Positions 34,851 to 46,611 are shown, counted from the stretch's first letter. The stretch: 64,000 nucleotides of DNA from Arsenophonus sp046530785 (GCA_046530785.1 JBHEQT010000003.1:62001-126000); one strand, 5' to 3'. Numbers and translations: made by a program. The notes: generated from the sequence alone by a model not told the origin.

Positions 34851-36696
34851 AAAATATTATATAGAAAAGCTAGAAAAGCTAGTTCAGGAAGAGAAATTTA
34901 GTATTATTTAATATGATCAGTAATTGTCTGAAATAAAATTTAAAAAATTTTAGAGTGCAAAATTCTATTATTTCAATAATATACATATTGGATAAACAAA
35001 ATAGTTATTATTATTATATCCTTATTAAGATATTTAATATTTCAAATATTTACTTATATAAAATACGTAATGTTGATAACACTAAAAAGAAAAATTAATT
35101 ATCTAAATAATCTGAAGAGAAACTTCAATTATAATTTTTATTTTTAATTTATAAATTTTCGTATTATAACACGAATTGGAATTTTTTTAGTTTTATCAAA
35201 TTCCAGGAATCATTATTTGGAATATATATCAAATATTAAAATATTATTACTGATAATTATATAATTTATATTATTTAACTATATAAATTATCATATGAAC
35301 CGATCAAATTAATTGATATTTTTATTATTTTATATATTAGTATATAATTAAGAGTTTTTATAAATTCTTATTCGATAACTTCAAAATTATCATTAGATAA
35401 ATTCTATTTTAATATCGAAATAGAATTTAGATTCTTTAAAAGAATTCATGTTTAACGCAAAGTTATTTTAGTAAAAATCCTTAAAACAAAATAAAATATA
35501 CTTGCTAATGTTGAATTTGAGTTCTTTTGAACGTTAAAAAATAATTTAAATTTTATACTCTAATATTAGACCCTGCTTTAAACTATAAATAAAAGGTGAT
35601 TTTATTTTTAATTTATTAATATTAATTATATAGAAAATATGTTTATATATTAATTAAATGAATATTTCATGTTATATCTTGATTATGTTAAAAAGATATT
35701 TAAGTGAAGAAAACCATCAACCTTGTATTTGATAAAGATTTTAGGTTCTCTATCATAATAGATGTATATAATACACTTACTATGCTTTCTAATATTTTCA
35801 TTCATTTTTAATAAATAAAAATATCGTAGTAATTAAGCGTACACCTCTATGTCTCACATTAAATTTAAATACTTATTTAATATAATAATATTTTATATTC
35901 TTAACATGGATATTTTTTTACCTCTCTGAATCATTATCGTTAGATTATAAATATAAATTCATACTTTGACAGGAACTATCCTTTTTATTTGGCTTATTAA
36001 CTGAAGAAGTTTTCTTATTTAGCGCTTATATCCAAGATCCTTTATTTAAAGGATTCTGTAATTTTTTTTACATTTGCATCAGAATAAAAAATTTTAGAAA
36101 TTTTTTTGAATACTAAAATTTTTATATTTATCAAAATTTTATCGATAAAACTAATCGTTTATAGCTGATTTATAAATTATTTTTAATAGTGAAGAAGAAT
36201 CTATAATTCTTCATAAGTTAAGATAAAACTTTTTTAAAATAGAATTTTTCATTATTTTAAATTAAATAAGAGATTGGTTATTTTGTTAAATAGCATATAC
36301 GAAATATGTTGAATTAGTATAGTAAACGTGAAGATTTTAGAGTAAAGTGTAAATTACTATCAATAAATATACACTGAAGTGATCTTTTATATTCATTCTA
36401 AAACTTATTTTGTAAAACATCTATTTTAATAACAAAAGAAGAAATGAATATTTTATCTTATAAAGATAAATCTTTCATTATAGCTAAAATGTTGATTAAT
36501 CTTTAAAAACAAATTTTTATTAATTATCTTATTTTAAACTTAAAACTTGTTTCTTTTAGTTTGGAGTTCGTTCAATACTTTCGTATAAATATGATTTCCA
36601 TTTAAATCCATCTATATGAATTTTAAGCTTTTACCTAAAAATTACCTCTTATCTCACTAAGAATATAGAAAAAAATTGAAAAATAATCTGTTTAAG
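34850..36696. other. Eroded DNA where rpoS is expected
   Basis: In enterobacteria rpoS lies between mutS and nlpD on the nlpD strand. I found no convincing RpoS fragment on that strand. A tandem repeat of AGAAAAGCT (two units) lies near 34862-34881. The rest is featureless AT-rich sequence. Confidence 0.45.
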
Positions 36697-37758
36697 TTAT
36701 TTTTGAGAAAAATAATGTAAAGGGTTTACTGATTTTCCTTTATAACGAATTTCAAAATGTAACCTTACTGAATTTGTATCTGTACTACCCATAGTGGCAA
36801 TTTTTTGCCCTGCCTGCACGATTTGTTGATCACGAACTAATATAGTATCATTGTGAGCATAAGCACTTAGATAATCATCATTATGTTTTATTATTATAAG
36901 ATTTCCATATCCACGTAATGCATTTCCAGAATAAACCACTTTTCCTTTTGCAGCTGCAAAAATAGGTTGACCACGTAATCCAGCAATATCAACACCTTTA
37001 TTTCCACCTATTATATTAGAGAAAGATTCAATTACTTTCCCTTTTGCTGGCCATACTATACTCACTATGCTTTTATTAGTTAACCCAAAAGATTCTGTTT
37101 TTACAGAGTCCGGAGAAAATATTAATGGTTTAGACGCTCTTTTAAATATCTTTCCTGAATTTTCTTTGCTAGCAGGTAAAGAATAAATTTTATTTTTATG
37201 AGAATCAATATCTATATTGTTTACATTCAAAGTATGATTAGCAACTACCATTTCTGAATGAATAAAGGTAGTAGGAATATCAATTACTTGTCCAATATTT
37301 ATATTATAAGGTTTTGTAATTTTATTATGTCTTGCTAGATGATGAAAATTATTTCCTGTTATCCAAGAAATATAAAAAAGAGTATCACCTTGTTTAATAG
37401 TATGACTCTTAGCACTATAACTTCCTTTTTGGATATTTTTATAATTTCTATTATAAATTATTTTGTTATTGGTATAATCTCTATTAATTGTTTTCATAAC
37501 TGGATGATATATTGGTATATTGATATTATCTTTTTGATAATTTCTAATAGAAATATTTTTAGGAGAAGATAGTATTGAGTTATTTTTTGATGATACATTG
37601 ACGGTAGAATAAATATTAATCTGATGACTAATATCATGAATATTACTAATTGGTGCTGCTGGATGATACAATGTTGAGCACCCCATTAATATGTGTCCTG
37701 TTATTATATAGATAACTCTTCCCCATCGAATCGTAAATTTCGTATTGGAAAAATTCAC
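36697..37758 (-). CDS. nlpD: NlpD, LysM/LytM lipoprotein activator of amidases
   Basis: The order is lipoprotein signal, LysM domain, variable linker, LytM (M23-like) domain. The lipobox is LMGC close to the N terminus. The LysM domain reads HTIKQGDTLFYISWITGNNF and ends at NINIGQVIDIP. The LytM domain contains NKGVDIAGLRGQPIFAAAKG and ends LHFEIRYKGKSVNPLHYF; several zinc-binding residues of active M23 enzymes are absent, as in other NlpD proteins, which activate AmiC at the septum rather than cut the wall. I chose the GTG at 37756-37758 because it follows GGGAG and gives an N terminus aligning with E. coli; a TTG seven codons upstream is the alternative. The gene ends the ispD-ispF-surE-pcm run. 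Confidence 0.9.
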   Translation of the reverse strand: MNFSNTKFTIRWGRVIYIITGHILMGCSTLYHPAAPISNIHDISHQINIYSTVNVSSKNNSILSSPKNISIRNYQKDNINIPIYHPVMKTINRDYTNNKIIYNRNYKNIQKGSYSAKSHTIKQGDTLFYISWITGNNFHHLARHNKITKPYNINIGQVIDIPTTFIHSEMVVANHTLNVNNIDIDSHKNKIYSLPASKENSGKIFKRASKPLIFSPDSVKTESFGLTNKSIVSIVWPAKGKVIESFSNIIGGNKGVDIAGLRGQPIFAAAKGKVVYSGNALRGYGNLIIIKHNDDYLSAYAHNDTILVRDQQIVQAGQKIATMGSTDTNSVRLHFEIRYKGKSVNPLHYFSQK

Positions 37759-37871
37759 ACCTCTTCTCCCATGATACAAATCTTAATAAGATTAATAATC
37801 TAACTATGATCGATAATTTATTGAAAAATCTAAAAACTTTTTCTATTAATGTATAGTAGAGTATAATATTT

Positions 37872-38498
37872 TTATGCTAAACTTCCAAGAATTAATGGGA
37901 CAAATCGTACTTGTTCTATTGTGGTAGCATGAAAATAATTACCTTCTCGTTTAATTACTTTTAAGATTTGGGTTTTCTCACCGATAGGTAATACCATTCT
38001 TCCACCATCTTTCAGTTGCTCAAGTAATACGAAAGGTAGCTTTATCGGAGCAGCTGTAAGGATTATTCCATTAAAAGGACCCTTAGAAGCCCATCCCATC
38101 CAACCATCACCATAACGTGTTAAAATATTATGTAGATTAAGTTGTTTTAATCTACGTTTAGCATTCCACTGTAGTCCTTTTATACGTTCTATAGAGAAAA
38201 CTCGCGAAACAAGATGAGCTAAAATAGCTGTTTGGTAACCCGATCCGGTACCAATATCTAATATATAATCTGTTGGAGAAAGCTCAAGTAATTCTGTCAT
38301 ACGAGCAACAATATAAGGTTGCGAAATAGTTTGAGAAAACCCTATAGGTAATGGAATATTTTCATAAGCTTTATGTGAAAGTGCTTCATCAACAAAATAT
38401 TCACGAGGAACTTTTGCAATAGCTGCTAATAGAGCTTCATCTTTAATCCCTTGATGACGTAGCTGTATTAATAAATCTCTCATTGATTTTTTTAGCAT
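37872..38498 (-). CDS. pcm: Protein-L-isoaspartate O-methyltransferase
   Basis: The protein has 208 residues, identical in length to E. coli Pcm. It methylates isoaspartyl residues in aged proteins to start their repair. It has the N-terminal VPREYFVDEALSHKAYENI block, the active-site region PIGFSQTISQPYIVARMTELL and the SAM loop DIGTGSGYQTAILAHL (about 81-96). Its start overlaps the end of surE by 7 bases, the usual arrangement, so the two are translationally coupled. Confidence 0.97.
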   Translation of the reverse strand: MLKKSMRDLLIQLRHQGIKDEALLAAIAKVPREYFVDEALSHKAYENIPLPIGFSQTISQPYIVARMTELLELSPTDYILDIGTGSGYQTAILAHLVSRVFSIERIKGLQWNAKRRLKQLNLHNILTRYGDGWMGWASKGPFNGIILTAAPIKLPFVLLEQLKDGGRMVLPIGEKTQILKVIKREGNYFHATTIEQVRFVPLILGSLA

Positions 38499-39253
38499 TC
38501 CTCACTTGCCTCTGATTTTAGTAACCAATCTTTAACAACTTCTTGATCTTTATAAGAAGTTAAATCTACTTGTAACGGTGTTATAGAAACATATCCGGCT
38601 TCTACTGCAGCAAAATCTGTATCTGGACCAGCATCACAAATTTCTCCAACAGGTCCTAACCAATACACCATATTTCCCCTTGGATCTTCAAATGAATAAA
38701 CTTGTTGAGCTGCATGACGACTACCGCAGCGTGTTACTTTATAACCTTTAATTTCCGACAAAGAAATATCAGGAACATTGATATTGAGAATATTACCTGC
38801 TTTTAATGGCGTTTTTTGTAATAATTTTAATAAATAACAGGTTACCTTTGCCGCTGTTTTATAGTGTGTTTCCCCATTTAATGAAACAGCAAGTGCAGGT
38901 AATCCAAGATGACGACCTTCTGTTGCTGCTGCAACAGTACCAGAATAAATAACATCATCCCCCAAGTTTGGACCATGATTAATACCAGAAACGACGATTT
39001 CAGGAAATGGGCGAATAAGTTGATTAACTCCTAAATATACACAATCCGTTGGTGTTCCTTGTACTGAGATATCTCCGTTAGTTAATTTCGCTATTCTTAA
39101 TCCTTTATGAAGTGTTAAAGCATTTGATGCCCCACTTCGATTTCTATCAGGTGCAACAACTTGAACGAAATAATATTTACGTAATATAGTAGCAAGCGTT
39201 TGGATACCAGTTGCTGTTATACCATCGTCATTACTTAGCAATATCCTTAGCAT
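38492..39253 (-). CDS. surE: 5'/3'-nucleotidase SurE
   Basis: From the chosen start the protein has 253 residues, equal to E. coli SurE. It is a metal-dependent nucleoside monophosphate and short polyphosphate phosphatase linked to stress survival. The metal site is formed by Asp9-Asp10 in LLSNDDG, Ser in RNRSGASNALTL and Asn in VSGINHGPNLGDDVIYSGT. I use the ATG at 39251-39253 because it begins MLRILLSNDDG like the family; a TTG ten codons upstream only adds unconserved residues. The usual upstream partner truD, which overlaps surE in E. coli, is gone. Confidence 0.96.
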   Translation of the reverse strand: MLRILLSNDDGITATGIQTLATILRKYYFVQVVAPDRNRSGASNALTLHKGLRIAKLTNGDISVQGTPTDCVYLGVNQLIRPFPEIVVSGINHGPNLGDDVIYSGTVAAATEGRHLGLPALAVSLNGETHYKTAAKVTCYLLKLLQKTPLKAGNILNINVPDISLSEIKGYKVTRCGSRHAAQQVYSFEDPRGNMVYWLGPVGEICDAGPDTDFAAVEAGYVSITPLQVDLTSYKDQEVVKDWLLKSEASEEC

Positions 39254-42200
39254 TATTTTATCCCGTTGATTTATATTAGACAATATATAATAACTAGGCT
39301 AATTTAGCCATTTAATATAATTTGTAATGAAAGATTATAATTTGAAAATACTGTCAATAATAGATTACAGAAAGAATATCATTAAGTGATAATAAACACA
39401 TTAAATTATGATAGAAAAATAAATTCTAATATTAAAATTAGTGAATATACTATAATTATAACATAATTTTATAAAAAATTAAAAAATGATAAAATATCTA
39501 ATAATAATTATTAATTAATAAAATAATATAGATAATTTTAGTAAAAGTATTTTTCAATAAGTATATAATTAACAAATATATTAATAAATATATTTGAATA
39601 AATATTAAAAGTATAAGTAACTGTTAACTAACTACTATTAAATTATATTAATCAATAACTAAAAATAATAATTATTAGTTAAATATTAACAAATATTTTT
39701 TATATTATATATTTTAAATTAATTTTTTATTTATTTACTTTTACGTAAATCATTTATAAGTATAATATTAATGTTTAATTTCTTTTATTTTTATTTTATT
39801 TAGTAATATAAACTATAAATTAAATAGTATAAATGATTATTTTAATATAAATATTATTTCAATTTAAGAGTATAAGAAATCTCTTATATTTAACTGATAA
39901 TATTAAAATATTTTAATTAATTATTGTTATTTAATATTTTCTATTATTAAAAAATAAACTATTAATAATATTAATATTTTTAAGATAATTTATCTATCAT
40001 TTAAATATTATTTAAATCTAATAGTTTTTATTAATATCAATAATATTTGATTAATATAAATTAAATTAATTTCCATAATTTATTTACAAATAATTTTAGA
40101 TAATAAAATATGATTTATTATCAAATAAAAATTTCCTTTTGTATTTTATAGTCTATAAATCTCTTTTTAATAAAAGAGTATTCACTTATAAAAATAATTT
40201 AACTTATAAATATTTTATGGTTAACTATAATAATATCAAATCCTCCATTATTTTGAGCTATTTTATTATTAAATATATGTTTGTTGATACTAAAATCAAA
40301 TTAATACTCCGAACAAAATATACTAAAAAGAAAAAATTATATTTATTAAATTTTCTTAATTTTAATTTTAGATCTTTTTTAAAAAATAACTTTGATGAGA
40401 TTATTAACTATTTAAATAAAACATTTCTTATTAAGAAAATTATCAATACTTAAAAGTAGATTTATTAAAATATATATCTCTATATAAAATATATATAAGA
40501 AATGTATTTCTCAATTTGCTATATAAAAAGATATTTATATAAATATTTATATAAAATCAAAGTGTAAAAATAAACTTTAGATAGAATATTTCGATCGATA
40601 TCCTATATATCGAAGCCATTTCTATTTTTGAAATTGATCATGTTATTTTATCTAGATAATTCTTTTTGTATTAATTTTGTTTTTGGATAGTTAAAATAAA
40701 TGGTGACACTAAATAAAATATATTAATAAAGATTCAAGATTAATAGAACTATTTTTCATTTGTCCAAAAATCTAATTTTACAGATTCTTTTTTTTTATTT
40801 TTTTTTAAAACATCATAGAATTTCAATAATAAATTTGAAAAATTATAATTAACAATCTAAATTAAGTCATAATGAACCCTTTATTTTAAAAATAAATAAT
40901 TTATTGTCCGATTATTTTTTAATGTAATATTTTTCTATACCCGTTTCATTTTTATGATACATAGTATCATGATTATATAAATATAGAACCATTATAATAA
41001 TACCGAATTTTTGATGTTAATCATTGATGATTATGAGTTATATACCTATATATAACTAATGTTTTATTATATATTTTTTATATTTTTGAGAGGATCTACT
41101 TTCCAGTATAAAATAAAACTCTATTTATAAAAATTAAAGATTCATATAATCGCGGAGATTGACTTATAGTCAATAGCGACTATAATCCAGATTATTTAAT
41201 AGATTTCTCAGTAAACTAATCACAAATATTATTTTCCAGTATTGTTTATTTACTTTATTTTTTAAGAAAAAATCTTCATTGATCTTTTTTATGCTTAATA
41301 TTTTAAAATTCACAAAAAATGAATATGAAAGTTGCTAATTAACTTTTATCTGTATACTTTTGAAAGTTGCGAACAACTAATTTTTTCTTAACATTAGGAA
41401 TATATTAATTATATAAAATAATATTTTTTGGTAATATTAAATATTGATTAAAGGATATTAAAGTTTTATTTGGTTTAATTAAGATTAAACTTCTCTTAAA
41501 ATTAAAAAAAATAAAATATACACAGCTTCTTTTATTTCTATTACTTATTAAAGTTTAAAACTAGAGAAGGTGTTTGTAATCTTTTTTATTTATATCTTTG
41601 TAGATTCCTTTTATTTAAAAATAATCAGATGATAAACAAGAGAGTATTTTTTGATATTCATTTCTTTTCTTCTGTAGCGGGAAAGATTAACATTCTTTCT
41701 ATAAGGAATGTTTAATGGTAGTAGCAGAAGAAATAGATTTTCTGTTCCTTGATAAAAATATTTTACATTTAAAGGTGTTTTCCATTCTCCTTTCTAATCA
41801 ATAATTTATCGAATAGTTAGCAATAAATTTATATTTTTTAATAAATCTTTATGTAATTTATATTTTCCATTTTTCTAAAATTTTATTTTGTTAGTAAAAT
41901 ATTGTAAAAATTAGAATTTTTACCTAGTAAAATAGAAATGAAATACTTTCAATCGATATTATTCGAGATTCTAATATCGCATAAATAAAAACTAGGTAGA
42001 AAATAGCAAAAATTTATTAAATTATCGTATATAAATTGATGATTAAAGACTTTTAATATATAAAATAATAAATTTATTATTACCTTCAAATAAGATAATA
42101 ATACCTTAAGGAATACAATAAAAATCTTCATAAATTAATTTATTATTTTACTTATTAATTATTTATTATTGCGTGAATAAAATGATAATAATATCAATTT
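39254..42200. other. Eroded DNA replacing truD; extremely AT-rich
   Basis: Three kilobases separate surE from ispF, where enterobacteria have only truD. No TruD fragment could be matched. The part from about 39400 to 40140 is the most AT-rich of the window; one 60-base line (39661-39720) has only two G/C bases. A 104-codon frame at 40139-40453 exists here, but its composition is that of AT-rich noise. A GC-richer patch lies near 41670-41710. Confidence 0.5.
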
Positions 42201-42674
42201 TTATTTGATCATTAATAAAGCTATAGCTGTACAAGCAATTCCTTCTTTTCTACCAATAAATCCAAGTTTTTCTGTTGTGGTGGACTTAATGTTTACATCA
42301 TCAATATGGCAAGAAAGATCATCTGCTATATTTTTGCACATATCAGAAATATATGGTAAAATTTTAGGTACTTGAGAAATAATTGTTACATCAAGATTAC
42401 TAATAAAATATCCCTTCTCCAGTACTTTTAAATATGCCTTTCGTAACAAAATACGACTATCTATATTTTTAAAAGCTAAATCTGTATCTGGAAAGAGTCT
42501 ACCGATATCTCCTAATGCTGCCCCACCAAGAATAGCATCTGTCACTGCATGTAAAGCAACATCACCGTCAGAATGTGCCATTAATCCGTATTTATAAGGA
42601 ATTGTTACTCCACAAATTGTAATTTGGCTATCTTTAGTAAATGCATGTACATCAAATCCATGTCCAATCCGCAT
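42201..42674 (-). CDS. ispF: 2-C-methyl-D-erythritol 2,4-cyclodiphosphate synthase
   Basis: The 157-residue protein (E. coli 159) forms the cyclic diphosphate of the MEP isoprenoid pathway. The zinc ligands Asp8, His10 (GHGFDVHAF) and His42 (GDVALHAVTDAILG) have the E. coli numbering, and KSTTTEKLGFIGRKEGIACTAI at the C-terminal end carries the cytidine and catalytic threonine region. It follows ispD on the same strand after 23 bases, so two successive steps of the pathway are made from one transcript. Confidence 0.97.
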   Translation of the reverse strand: MRIGHGFDVHAFTKDSQITICGVTIPYKYGLMAHSDGDVALHAVTDAILGGAALGDIGRLFPDTDLAFKNIDSRILLRKAYLKVLEKGYFISNLDVTIISQVPKILPYISDMCKNIADDLSCHIDDVNIKSTTTEKLGFIGRKEGIACTAIALLMIK

Positions 42675-42697
42675 GAATGAGATACTCCTAAATAATC

Positions 42698-43426
42698 TTA
42701 TAAAGTTCGCGAAAGGTAGAATTCTGCTAATACCAAATCTTCTGGTTGAGTAATTTTTAAATTATCAATTTTACCTTTCAGTAATTTAGGGTGGTAACCG
42801 CAATATTCAAGAGCTGAAGCTTCATCAGTAATTATAGCTTTTTGTGATAACGCTTGAATTAAACAGTTTTTAATTAATGTTAAAGGAAAGAATTGTGGAG
42901 TTAGTGCATGCCAAAGTTCACTTCGTTCAAGAGAATGACTGATCTCTATTTTTCCTTTAATTGAGCATTTTATTGTATCTCTTACTGGTGTTGCTAAGAT
43001 ACCACCACAAGAAGATTGTTGATGATCAATAAAACAAATAATACTAGCTAAATCAGATTGATTTAAACAAGGACGAACTGCATCATGAACTAGAACCCAG
43101 CAAAATTCTGACTGTAAATTATCTGATAAATAATTCAGTCCAGTCAAAACTGAATCAGCTCTTTGATTACCACCAATGACTGTTTTAATTATTGAATTTT
43201 TAGCAATATCTAATTGATAAAAAAGTATATCGTTTTTATTTAGTAAAACAATAATTTGGGAAATCCTTGGTTGTTTAAGTAAAACAGATATGGTATGCTC
43301 AATAATCGTTTTTCCAGCTATTTTTAAATATTGCTTTGGACAATTAGTTTGCATACGACTACCAATACCAGCAGCTGGTATTAAAGCAACAACCTGTATT
43401 TTATTATTAAATATCAATTTATTCAT
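42698..43426 (-). CDS. ispD: 2-C-methyl-D-erythritol 4-phosphate cytidylyltransferase
   Basis: The 242-residue protein (E. coli 236) couples CTP to methylerythritol phosphate. The nucleotide loop PAAGIGSRMQTNCPKQYL contains the catalytic Arg24 and Lys31. VHDAVRPCL, the ATPVRDTIKCS loop and LWHALTPQFFP are conserved. It lies 90 bases after ftsB and 23 before ispF, the standard enterobacterial order ftsB-ispD-ispF. Confidence 0.96.
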   Translation of the reverse strand: MNKLIFNNKIQVVALIPAAGIGSRMQTNCPKQYLKIAGKTIIEHTISVLLKQPRISQIIVLLNKNDILFYQLDIAKNSIIKTVIGGNQRADSVLTGLNYLSDNLQSEFCWVLVHDAVRPCLNQSDLASIICFIDHQQSSCGGILATPVRDTIKCSIKGKIEISHSLERSELWHALTPQFFPLTLIKNCLIQALSQKAIITDEASALEYCGYHPKLLKGKIDNLKITQPEDLVLAEFYLSRTL

Positions 43427-43516
43427 TTTTTAAAATGTTTTGTGAATCACTATTTTTATTATATTATTTTTTAAATAATTTTAAAGCAGGATAAAATATT
43501 TATCTACTTATAACTT

Positions 43517-43809
43517 TTACTTATAATTTTTTAAAGAGTTCTCATTTATTATTCGATAGAAAGATTCTCCATCCTTAATCATACCAAGTTCAGCACGAGC
43601 TCTTTCTTCAATAGCTTCAGATCCTTCATTCAAATCATTTATTTCAGCAAATAAACGTTTGTTTCGTGTTTTAAATGTTAAATTTAACATCTCTAATTTT
43701 ATAATTTCATTCTTTACAAAAAATAATAATAAAGACCATTTTTACCAAACCATAGTGAATACTGTAACCAGAAAACAACCGCCAACAATATTATCGATAA
43801 TTTACGCAT
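43517..43809 (-). pseudogene. ftsB: ftsB with a one-base frameshift in a homopolymer
   Basis: FtsB is a small essential bitopic division protein that joins FtsL and FtsQ in the divisome. The first frame reads MRKLSIILLAVVFWLQYSLW, then FGKNGLYYYFL and a stop; it aligns with E. coli [25 protein letters not shown], covering the membrane segment. The coiled coil and C terminus continue in another frame: FFVKNEIIKLEMLNLTFK, RNKRLFAEINDLNEGSEAIE and ERARAELGMIKDGESFYRI. One missing T in the T-run of the gene (A-run at 43718-43723 on the + strand) accounts for the shift; with it restored the product would have 97 residues. Both parts are otherwise well conserved, so the gene may be rescued by polymerase slippage, be freshly lost, or reflect a sequencing error. 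Confidence 0.85.
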
Positions 43810-46611
43810 TAATTCCTTTAATCCTTAATTGTTACCCCATATAGTTTTCTTATTATACTATTTATCAGAGATAAGTTATTAATAAAATTATTAATATATG
43901 AATATGATTAAACAGAAGTTTTATTTTGATAAAGTATCAGTTTAACTAAATTTTAAAAGAAAGATTTTTTTATTTAATAAATTGATACAATTAAATATTT
44001 GGTTAGATTATTTTAATTGATAATAAGATTATTCAAAAAATTTTATAAATTAGATTTTTAGAATTATAAGATAAGGATAATTTAATGAAATATTGTAATT
44101 ATACCTCATTATTAATGAGATCAAATTATTTTAATAAAAATTATTAATTAATTTTAATTCTTTAGTATAAAATTTGCTCATTTTGGATAAAGTATTTATT
44201 TTAAAATAATCCGCTCTTTTCCTTAATGAAGGAAAAATTGAAAACTCTTTTTTAATTTAATAATATGCATTAAGAAATAACTTATTTCTTAATAGGAAAT
44301 AATATAAAAAATTTAAAAAAGATCTTATCTGTAATTAAATAATAAAAATTATTCGATAGAATTAATTTACAAAAGGTAGGATAGTTGATTTTAAAACAGG
44401 TATCTCTAAAACGTTATCAAACTTTAATTGAAAAAATTAGATTGTTGTTATTTTTATAATATAGAATAATAAAGATTATTATTAATATTTTTAAATAGAC
44501 GTTGGATTTTCCATAAAAATAGAAATTATTTTCTATGTAATTAATTTCGGATAACAATTAAAAGAAAGTTATAATAGATTTTTTATTTTTTTTAATAAAT
44601 AAAATATATTTTTTATATATAGATTTAAATCTAAATATTTATACATTTTACTTTTTAATTAGATACTTAAGGATCTTTTTCTAAAATGTGAATTAAATTT
44701 TTCTAAATAAGAAAATCCCTATCAATAATTATGATATGATGATTTTTGTGTAATTATTTTATTAAAAAAAATTAATGATTTGATTTGAACTAGAAAAGAT
44801 GCAACTTTTATTATTTTCAATATTTTACTTATATTATCAATAATGATTATTATTGTTTATTTTATTTAAATTATTTTTATTATTTTATAATAAAAATATT
44901 CTAATAAAAGAATATTTCAAACGGATAAAATTATTATTACTTCAATAGGTAGTATTTTTTTCTGTATCGTTTTAGGTAATTTAATCAATTAAATTACCTA
45001 AAACATTTTTTAAATTAATTTATTAAGTTATTATTATAACTGTATATTCATAAAAATTTTTATATTATGAGAAATTTTACTTTTTTTTAAATATATAAAA
45101 ATTTATGTTTTAATTGGAAATAATATATCTCCTTCAAACTTAAAAAGATAGAAAGACGATAGATGAATAATAAAAAATAACTTAAACTGAGAAAATAATC
45201 TAAAGGAGAAATTCCCCTTGTAGAGATAGATGTTTCTCGGAATTATGAAATAATTTTATGGACTTAAACTATCTTAAAAAGAGCTAGATCATAGAAATTA
45301 GTATTCTATTTCCATATTTTCCTTATATCAAAATTTTATATTTATGTTAGAGCTTATGTAGTTAAGGAGAAATTCATTCAACTCTGCTACTTTATTTTTT
45401 AATATGATAATGACAGTGTTTTTCTATTGCCTATTTTAACTGAATAGAAATTCTATATTTTAATAGTGGTAGATTACCTTACGTAACTTCCTTTTAAGAA
45501 TTATATATATTTTAGTTTTTTATGTTGATTAGTAAAGAAAGGATATTGACTTATTTTTATTTATTAGTGTTTTTAATTTAAATTATTTAAATTTTTTTGA
45601 AAATGGAATTTTGTTATCATTTATTAGAGTGAATTTCTATCATTGCGATAATTATTTATATTGGAATATAATAAGATTATTTATTTTTAGTAAATGTATG
45701 AAGGATCGTGATGCAATATAGGTTTATTTAATTTCTATCAATATATTTGGATTTATACTTAATAGTATTTGAATAATTTATCTTATAATTAAGGAGTTTT
45801 TCTATTTATCTTTGGAAATATTAAAGTGAATTTCGTTTCTAAAATTAGAAGTTAAAGAACTAAAAACCATCTATAAAGATATTAATGCTATTCGATTATT
45901 TTAGATATTTAGAATTTTATGGTTTAATACTATTATTCTTTTCAATGTATATTTTTTTAGAATATAAATTGGTTAAAAAAGTTTTTTGAAAATTTTTTAA
46001 TAAAAATATTATTTTTTTGTTAATATTTTAAATATTTTTTATTATGAATACCATATCCTGTTATTATTACTAATATTTTTTTTAACTGTAATGTATAACA
46101 AATGGTATTATTTAGGAAATAATAAGTAGTTGTTTGATATATAAATCTTAGTCAAATAGATTTTGAATCTTCTTTCAAAAGAAAGAAGCGGGGTTATTAT
46201 ATTAATTTTTAATTATTTCTAAACAATATTTTTAGAAATAATTTATTTCTAGAAATATTTTATATCATTCGGATTTAGTTGATGATATTATTTTCTCCAT
46301 TTTTATATTCAGTAAAATAAGAACTGAAAGATTTAAGTAAGGTAAAATTTAAATTTTTATTTAAACCGATTTAGAATTTTTATCAGTATTTTACTATATT
46401 GTTTACTATTTAAAATATTACTATTTTAAATAGTACAGAAATTATAACGATTATAAAATCGTTTAGAACATAATTCTTATCAATTATTTATTATTTATTT
46501 TGTTAAAATGATGGCATATCTATTAATTTTATTGATATTTAATATTACATTTAATCGAAAATGTAATATTTAAATTAAAAATTCTAATCAATATTTATAT
46601 TTTTCTTAGAA
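43810..46611. other. Eroded non-coding DNA between ftsB and yafD
   Basis: About 2.8 kb with no intact gene. E. coli has ygbE and the cysCND genes upstream of ftsB; no fragment was recognised. The clearest structure is the hairpin at 44969-45004. Confidence 0.5.
44969..45011 (+). terminator. 17-bp perfect hairpin with T-tract
   Basis: Arms 44969-44985 and 44988-45004 (core TTTTAGGTAATTTAAT) are perfectly complementary around a two-base centre and are followed by six T at 45006-45011. It has the form of a rho-independent terminator for the + strand, but no recognisable gene lies upstream on that strand. It may be the relic of a lost gene or the end of an unannotated small RNA. Confidence 0.65.

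Noticed and set aside
35965..36035. A + strand segment, GLLTEEVFLFSAYIQD, resembling the LLTAEEEVYFARRALRGD region of RpoS
   Set aside because: It is on the strand opposite to the one synteny requires, and the adjoining sequence does not continue into RpoS in any frame; judged chance similarity.
40139..40453. 104-codon + strand open frame
   Set aside because: The composition is almost entirely Lys, Asn, Ile, Phe, Leu and Tyr as expected from AT-rich noise, it has no recognisable motif, and it lies in the most AT-rich part of the window.
41949..42131. 60-codon minus-strand frame
   Set aside because: Low-complexity hydrophobic translation in AT-rich spacer, with no homology or ribosome site.
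43659..43844. 61-codon + strand frame over ftsB
   Set aside because: It is antisense to the conserved FtsB sequence.
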